Shown here piece after piece: positions 56,926-64,000 of a DNA stretch of 64,000 bases; position 1 is the stretch's first letter, and each line of letters opens with the position of its first letter. The position numbers and the translations under genes were made by a program. Source of the DNA: Piper betle (lineage: Eukaryota; Streptophyta; Magnoliopsida; Piperales; Piperaceae). The notes below the pieces were generated by a model. That model saw only the letters and a program-made list of their open reading frames with translations. It made no database searches and was not told where the DNA came from. The DNA lies in assembly GCA_033002965.1 (NCBI GenBank), contig JAURVB010014813.1, forward strand, positions 1 to 64,000. The letters run 5' to 3'.

Positions 56926-56942
56926 GAGAGAGAGAGAGAGAT
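56926..56942. repeat. GA microsatellite upstream of the DUF1644 gene
   Basis: Run of GA dinucleotides just before the presumed 5' leader at about 56.95-57.2 kb. GA-rich tracts are common near plant transcription starts. Confidence 0.7.
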
Positions 56943-58102
56943 AGAAGGGAGAGAGCGGCTACGAAGTCTAGAGACGTAGGCGAGGAGGGAGGCGACTTTG
57001 TGCTCTCCGGATTCCCACCCCCAAAAAAACAAAGATCAAATTTTTACTCCACAAATCTGCAGAAATGGTGCTGCTTCTTCTTCATCGCCTACCGTCCCAC
57101 CTCTAGGTCCCCATCATCCTCCTCCTCACCATTCCTCTCACAATCTCAATTTCTTACGTTTTTTTGTGTTTTTTGGGGTACTATTTGCTTGCCATTTCAT
57201 CATGTTGTGTTGTTGATTGTTGTCGTTGTTTTTTTTGTATTGTATATCGGTGTCCGGATCGTTGGGCGGGAAGCAAGGTCGTTAACAATTTTCTCCTTTA
57301 TTTTTTATGAGCAAATAGTGGTTTAGTAGTTGATCTTGTAGAAGTTCGGTTGCGCATGGTTGGGGATTTTACGGTGGCTGACTGTGTAATCCTTGGGTAT
57401 GTGATCCTCCTGATTTTGCTGGATTTGATTTGTTGCTTAAAAGTGCGGTCTTTATCATATATTTGGGCTCTTTGCATAAATTTTGTCGCTATCATTTGTG
57501 TGGGTTTTTTTTCGGAAAAAAAGTTTCAATCTTCTGTTTTTTTGCCAACGATTGGATTCATGAGGTTTCTTATTTTTTAAATGCAAAATAATGGCTTGAT
57601 TGTATGATTTGGAAGCGTTTGGATGGTTTGTGTACCCTGGCTGGTTAATGTCGTTTAGTAAAGTTGTTTTGATTGATATGTATTGATGACGAGTTTTTGT
57701 GATATGACGCTTGTGAAAGATTGCATTTTGAATTGCAATCGAAAATGATCTCGTTGTAAGTGTTGAGTAATCTGAATGGGTGTCAGATTGGGGGTTGTAT
57801 AAGATTCAATACGGATCGCGGATGTTTTAAAGTGCAGAAGCTGGTTAATATTGGTTTGGGTAAATCAGTTTTGATTGATGGTCATTGATGAGCATCTTTG
57901 TATTTTTTTAATATAATATATAATATATATAAAAAGTTTTTATTTTGAATCGCAGTAAAACGAGTAGAAGAAGAGCTAATATATGATAGAAGCTGTTCTT
58001 GGTGTTTCTCTGTTGTAGTATTTGAGCTTTTTTTTTGGTTTCTTTTATCTGATGAAGTTTGGTGTTTTTGGTGATGCTTGTAGGATTTAGCTCTGTAATG
58101 TA

Positions 58103-59152
58103 ATGGCTCCAAACTCTTCTAAAGAGATTCAATCGAAGAAGTCACAGTGGTTGGAACCTGTCCGACAAAGTACCAGTTGGGAGGATATCACATGTCCAAT
58201 CTGCTTGGATTTTCCTCACAACGGTGTCCTCCTCCAATGCTCATCTTTTGGGAAAGGGTGTAGACCGTTTTTGTGCGATACTGATCATTTGCACTCAAAC
58301 TGTCTGGAACGATATAAAGCTGCAAATGGAGTGTCTAAGATTTCGGATGTTCCTGAAAAATTTGGGAATAAGGTGCTACCTACGTGTCCACTATGCCGAG
58401 GGGAAGTGTCAGGATGGGAAGTTGTTGAAGAGGCACGTACATATTTGAATAAGAAAACAAGATTTTGCCTGGGAGAGAAGTGCAATTACTCTGGTAATTA
58501 TATTGAACTTGAAAAACATGCAAAGTTAAACCATCCACATAGCAGACCATCGGAAGTTGACCCTGCCCGTCGGCTTGACTGGGAGAATTTCCAGCAGTCA
58601 TCTGAAATTATTGATGTTTTGAGCACGATACACTCAGAAGTACCTCGTGGAGTGGTTCTGGGGGACTATGTGATAGAATATGGTGAAGATGATTCTGGAG
58701 ATGATTTTGAGAATTTACCTAGAGAGGAAGGAAATTGGTGGACTTCTTGCATCTTGTACTTTGATAGTTTAAGACCATCAAGAAATCGGAGAAGGGCTAG
58801 AGTGAGTGATGCAAGAAGAGGTCGCCATAGGTCAAACTATGATACATCAAATTCAGATGACGGTTCTGTTACATCTGCTGATATGGTGGAATACAGGGTG
58901 TATGAAACTCAAGTTGATGTCGCCAGTAGAAGTGTTTCTGTAAGAGGGAGCTCTGTTCATCGCAGGTGTGTAGTGTTTTTGAATGCTGCATTATATTTTA
59001 AGAGGGCTTTCATGTCTTGTTTGGGTTGATTAGTTGCGCAGTCTAATCTTTTTTATTGAAATTTCTTAGTAAGTCATTTATTCTTTTGAGTCACTAATCA
59101 ATTACTCTTTTGCAGTTCACAAAGGCGGCGGTCTCGCTTTTATGATCACTAG
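58103..59152 (+). CDS. DUF1644 family zinc-finger-like protein
   Basis: Plant DUF1644 proteins carry a Cys/His-rich RING-like region and several are linked to stress responses; the biochemical role is not settled. Exons 58103-58965 and 59116-59152 join in frame to 299 residues. The Cys-rich core is at about residues 30-105 (DITCPICLDFPHNGVLLQC, then GCRPFLCDTDHLHSNCLERY, then LPTCPLCRGEVSGW). A second Cys/His patch follows (CLGEKCNYSG...LEKHAKLNHPHSRP). The C-terminal third is acidic, then Arg/Ser-rich, ending SSQRRRSRFYDH across the last intron. The start is the first ATG in frame. A presumed leader at about 56.95-57.2 kb and an AG just before 58084 suggest an intron in the 5' untranslated region. 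No lesions seen. Confidence 0.92.
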
Positions 59153-60589
59153 TACGGTTTCTATACTAGATACTTAATTATCTGCTGTTATCAATTGTGA
59201 CTTCAATGATAGCTTGATTTAGTTTTTGAATTTGCATGCTGAATTTAGTTTTATCTAGCATGCACACTCACAATTCTTGTTTAGCGGCAGCCTAGCCTTT
59301 GTTGTTCTAGTCAATGAACCAATGATCATAGGTGAATGCTGCTGTTCGTTGCTGTTCGTTGGTAGTTCAAATGTTCGCTGCCATTGGAACTCTTAACCAT
59401 ACACAGCTATTTTTATATGTTTTTTTCACATCAATCTGTTACAATTCTGTTTCCTCTCTTTTCTGCATTCCTCAATTTCAACAAGTACTTAGGTGTTCCA
59501 CTTATGGGTTAACTTGTTTATTACCGCTTATTAGTAGCATACGACTTAATTTCGACTGAATTTCTTTAGTCTGCTTGGGGAGTTTTTTAAAACGTCTTGT
59601 ATATTTTGTGGAGCAGAAGCGTCGGGAATCATGGAAGTGGGATTCTCTCAACACTTTCTTCTCTTGACTGTTTCACAACGGAAACACATCATTTGAAGTT
59701 GGGTCCTTGTGACATCCTGGATATTGAAGCTCACGCTTACCAATTGCTGGCTGGAAGCTTGTATGAAGTGGGCGACGAGGGCGCCAATGGCAATTATTTG
59801 CCAATAATACATGTCGAACAAACAATATAGAATTTGAATCTAGGATGCTCCTGCAGGTTGTGGCGTTCCATGCATCGGGTAGCTGTAAATATTCTGCGAT
59901 TTTCGCCCATGCGGGATAATCTTTAGACTATCTATTATCCTAAACATGGTGTTAGATATTCTAATTGGCCGTGGTTTACTTGCATATACTTTAATTTTAA
60001 GGTGCAAACTCTCACATCGTCGACTATAGTTTATTATAATTAGTTTAGGTGAATTGCATCCCATATTATATTAAGTTTTTTTAAAGAAAAAAATAGTTTA
60101 ATTAAGCAAATGAATTTATATTAAGGTAAGTATTATAAAGAGTATGGTAAACTATGTAATCATTTAGATATGGGATGCCTTGTTTTCTGTATTTCCTCAA
60201 TTGTGAAAATAGTTGAGTACGCGCTTAGCCAGAAGGCACAGAAGCATCCGCCAATTAACCATTTCTCAAAGCTCAATTTTGCAATGGACCTCGACTGCTT
60301 CGAAAGTAGTTGTGACATTGAACGAATTGGCAACTAGGATCTTATAATACAAAGTTGCGAAGTTTGATCTGCATTCTTAGCACTGTTCAGTGATTTCAGG
60401 GAAAAAATAAAATTGTTTAAAATGAAACATAGTGCACGACAAAAATTTTGCTTATGGTTCAAAGTCGAAAAATATAAGAATTGCTATCCTCCATATAAAT
60501 GAGAAAAAGATAAAGATAAAAAATGAAAAGGTTACTGTAAAACCTTCAATTTCATACAAAATGGAAAAAAATTATCATACAACAGCTTG
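59153..60589. other. Convergent intergenic region between the DUF1644 gene and tRNase Z pseudogene
   Basis: Includes the DUF1644 3' untranslated region. No other gene is recognised. Confidence 0.55.
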
Positions 60590-63322
60590 AAGAAGGGAGT
60601 GGGTCGGGGAATCCTAGCTCCAACTCCTGCATAAGTGGCACTGGTATATCCTCAGAGTCATCCAGTAACATTTCGTCTTTGAAAAGAAGTTGAGGTAAGG
60701 AAAAATTTTCGATAATATTGGTAAATCGGTTATGTTTATACTCATCATGTCAAAGGCTATACAAGTGTTTTGGAAACGAGATTCATCTAAAACTGGGATC
60801 TTGGGGTATCATTGACTAAAAGTGTGTAAGTATTATCCTGTAAGCCCCAGCAGAAGAGCCCACCTCAATAGCTTCCCCTGTTGTACTGTGGTTTCTTGCT
60901 ACTGCTTCGTCCATCATCCCATCCTCAAAGGTTGCCTATACAAAATATATCGCAGATATAATAAATGCTCTTGCCCTCATGAAATGATGTTTACACTAGA
61001 ACACTCACAGTTAAAATACATTTAAACTACCCTGATAAACTCATGTCAACATTTTAACAAGGCTGTCCAATGAGCAAATTATGCATTGTTTGGGCCTTTA
61101 CAAGACTCGTTCTTGTAGATTTTTCCCTTGATTATAACTACATTGTTTCTCTGCTTCCTATGCTGCTTGTTAACCACGCAGATAGAAGAATGTTACTAGG
61201 TATATAGAAGCTTCCTAGAGGATGAAGTTGCCATCATTAATGACTAGAGTAGAGCAGCCAAGAAAGCATTGCCAGATTTACTCAACTCGTGTATAAGAAC
61301 GGTGGCATCGCGTGATACATCAACTAGTGCTTGGCCAGGTCTCGTGTCACCAGAGTAGACGAACTTCCACCCCGGAATGGATTCCCAACTAAATTTACTT
61401 GTTCTTCAGCTTTCAGCACAACTCCAAATGCTTGTCGACAGTGGATAACTGGTTATCTGACATGGGCCTCCAGTCCAGATTCTCTAAGCACTTGTTTTAA
61501 CCTCCTTAGAGTTGGGGAATCCACTAAAGAACTACCTGGCCTCTTCCAATAACTTTCCACTCTGTTACTTTTTTGAAAATAAACCTTTTTCAAAGTCTTG
61601 AGCCAAGTCACCACGATCTGCAGCTTCCCATGAAGCTTCAACAGTGTCCCTGCAATCTAGATATTGCATATCAATGTCTTCAAGTCTTGAATATGCATCC
61701 AAAAATCTCTTGAGCTGTCTGGGCCCAACTACAAGTAATGGCTCATGGGCCACATTCTTCAGGACCCGAGCTCGTACGTAAAGTATTCTCGCTAATCCAG
61801 CATGAATGTGAGAGATCCATATGCATATCAAGCCCTTGATAGCATCATTGGCCCCTTTCAAACCAAATCTGTGCAGCAGAGTATGTCAACCATTCCTCAA
61901 TGAAATATACATAAACTCTTGTTCAATGAACAGTACCTTCTTTTAAGTTGAGCATAAGTACCCTCTCCACAGTCCAAAAGCACACTCCTTTTGAAAAGAG
62001 GTTTATGTATACTGAACTAACATTACGATATTTGGATGGTTGAGATGACCCTGTCCCTAAAAAAACAATTTCCATCTGATCACGTGAGATATCTTCCAGA
62101 CAATAAGGTATATCGCAATCAAGCTCAATGTTGTCCAGCCCACTGTCATGAGATGTAGCAGAGCAAGTGATGCCATTCATCCAAGGATCCTCAACGCTAA
62201 TATTCTTTGCAACAGATGTTGGAGTCCTATGTTTTGTAAGTTTAGAACCGTGCCAAAACTGGCTGGCATGTTTACGGGCTTCTCCAATTTCTGGAATTCC
62301 AAAGGGAGCCCAAACACAACCTGTGATGACGCTAGGGTACTTGGAATTGAAGATGGAAAGTTTCTTAAAGGTGTTGTTGACAGATGTTTTTCACCATGAG
62401 CACTAGCCCGTTGCAACCTTTCATTGAAATCAAGGGCTATAAAGAGTTTTGTGTACCAATAGTTCTTCAGATAGATAACTATCTGTGCTTTCTATGGAGA
62501 TGCTAACAACCTGAAAATCACTAAAAATGATCCAAAATCCAATCCTCAAACCATGTCCAGATGATAATTGTCTCTTGCTTGGAGATGTGGACTCTATGAT
62601 CAAATTCAGATTCCACCACTCTTAATAATTTTGTCAAAAAGCGGTGGACGCTATACTAAAAATGTAGTCTACACATGGATTACTGCATCTCTTTTATCTT
62701 GCCACTCCCAACAAAATATTAAATATTCCTTACAGAAAAGTTTTAAAAAGCTATCTAAAAACTCAACGACAAAGCAAATGACCAACAAATGCAGATTCAT
62801 GACAGTGCCAACAATCCATGGTGTCCAATGCAATAGCCTATCTCGATTCCATCTCACCATACCCAGCAAAGTATGCAAATTTCCATTCAAAACCACCACA
62901 AAATAACAAAGTAAAAGAAACAACCAAGATTCTGAGCAGACGAAGAAAAAGAAACAAGACCAGACCTGGACATAGGAAATGGTGTTGACAGGATTGAGAT
63001 TCCGGGTCTTGAGCTGCAGTGTCCTGCGCTTGTCGCCCTTCTCTTTCCCGGCGGCCCTCGTCTTGTTGAACCCGACTCTGCTCTCGGCCGACTCCTCCAC
63101 CTCCTTTTCCTCCATCGTCTTGGAGGGATTGGCGGCCGTGGAGACGCGGCGGCGGACGGCGGGGGCCTTGCAGGGGCGCCTGGGGACTGGGAGGAGGCGG
63201 AGATGAAGAAAGGAGGGATCTTTGGAGAGGAGCGGTGGTGGTGGCGGCGGCTGCGGAGGAGGAGGAGGAGGGGAGGCGGCGAAGGAGAAGAGGGGCCTCA
63301 AGGAGGAGAGGAGGGGTGGCAT
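60590..63322 (-). pseudogene. Long-form tRNase Z (ELAC2/TRZ3-TRZ4 type) pseudogene
   Basis: tRNase Z removes tRNA 3' trailers; plant TRZ3/TRZ4 are long forms of about 850-940 residues. Exon 1 (62966-63322) encodes a Pro-rich, probably organellar leader ending NLNPVNTISYVQ. Recognisable later pieces are MEIVFLGTGSSQPSKYRNVS (62.05 kb), IWISHIHA...GLARIL (61.80 kb), GPRQLKRFLDAYSRLEDID (61.70 kb) and QLLFKDEMLLDDSEDI (60.67 kb). Most of the long N-terminal half that should follow exon 1 is missing. Lesions: a 1-base deletion near 61981-61986 just before LLDCGEGTYAQ; the metal-binding motif HxHxDH is cut to HIHAG, losing Asp-His-His-Thr near 61800; TAA at 61453-61455; and a frameshift near the SGDTRP segment (about 61370). 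Introns remain, so it is a duplicated copy. Catalysis would be impossible. Confidence 0.92.
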
Positions 63323-64000
63323 CTTATTTCCCCTTTTGCCCCTTACGGGGTTTCTTCTCTGGGGTTTATGCCTTCAAGGGCTAAGGTCAGAACTTAAGAT
63401 GGTTGGGTCATGGTCCATGCATTAGGGCTCGCCTAGTTTTTAGTCGAATCGAGTTTTGTTATATATTTAATAATTAATGATTAATTATTTTGATGGTCTA
63501 GGTTAAGATGGTTGAGCGGGTGCTTATCGAACCTTACCGCATGAGTTTTTATCTTTTAGGGTTTAAGGATAATTTGTAGATAAAAAGTGTTCACCTAGTT
63601 TGTCAAGTCAAATTTTGCTTAATTTAAATGCCCATCAAATGAGTTTATTTTGTTCATAGAGTAAGAGATTGATTAGATAAGTATAATAGTAGGATTATTG
63701 AACAAAGTGAGTTGAGTTTTACTTGGCTTTAATTCAGGGGGGGGGATGTTAAAAAGATTATAAAATGTGGCTTTACGTAGGTAATTATTTTTTTTTAAAA
63801 AGGTAAAATTATCCTAACTATCAAATTATCGTAATCTAATCACATGCATTTCAACTAATGTGCGAATATCTCTTATTGAATAATTTTAGCTACTTACTAT
63901 TAAAATTGAGAATAAACAATGAGTTGTAGCTCAAAATTTTAAAGTTCATGTTGATGGTGGTAAAAAAAATGAAATAATAGAATAATTGTTTTATTGTAGA
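63323..64000. other. Intergenic DNA upstream of the tRNase Z pseudogene
   Basis: Presumed old promoter followed by AT-rich DNA; a run of nine or ten G at about 63738. No gene seen. Confidence 0.55.

Overview
This is a stretch of flowering-plant nuclear DNA. It has short exons with GT-AG introns, AT-rich intergenic DNA, plant-only gene families (SBP-box, ZEITLUPE LOV/F-box/Kelch, PLS-class PPR, AP2/ERF, DUF1644, KAKU4) and many small DNA transposons. The ZEITLUPE and SPL proteins look closer to monocot forms than to Arabidopsis, and the base composition is not grass-like, so a non-grass monocot is my best guess. That is an inference from remembered families, not a database result.

Layout. 2.07-3.73 kb (-): an apparently intact SPL8/LG1-type SBP-box transcription factor. 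4.15-8.83 kb: two adjacent foldback elements of 2.3 and 2.4 kb, each an inverted repeat over most of its length, starting about 0.4 kb upstream of the SPL start codon. 8.8-15.6 kb: AT-rich intergenic DNA. 15.6-19.8 kb (-): a wrecked plasma-membrane H+-ATPase that keeps its introns. 23.4 kb (+): a small ERF003-like AP2 gene with a shifted C-terminal frame. 24.8-26.8 kb (+): an intronless PPR gene whose E-type tail is cut off by a 2-bp insertion. 27.4-32.1 kb (-): a KAKU4-like nuclear-lamina gene with several lesions. 32.6-35.0 kb: a candidate Helitron with a convincing 3' end. 37.0-41.9 kb (+): an intact ZEITLUPE/Adagio photoreceptor gene with a 3.1-kb intron holding a Tourist-like MITE. 43.5-45.8 kb (-): an intact ten-exon chloroplast ACT-domain (ACR11/ACR12) gene. 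48.1-52.1 kb (+): a REI1/ZNF622-like ribosome-biogenesis pseudogene. 58.1-59.2 kb (+): an intact DUF1644 zinc-finger gene. 60.6-63.3 kb (-): a long-form tRNase Z pseudogene that has lost catalytic residues.

The genes do not form one pathway. What stands out is the contrast between four intact genes (SPL, ZTL, ACR, DUF1644) and six that carry frame-breaking changes. Several of the broken ones normally do essential work (REI1, tRNase Z, H+-ATPase) and keep their introns, so they are not processed copies. The simplest reading is that this segment is one copy of a duplicated region undergoing gene loss, with working copies elsewhere. The second notable feature is the pair of giant palindromes built from alternating smaller palindromic modules. 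I found no rRNA, tRNA or CRISPR sequence.
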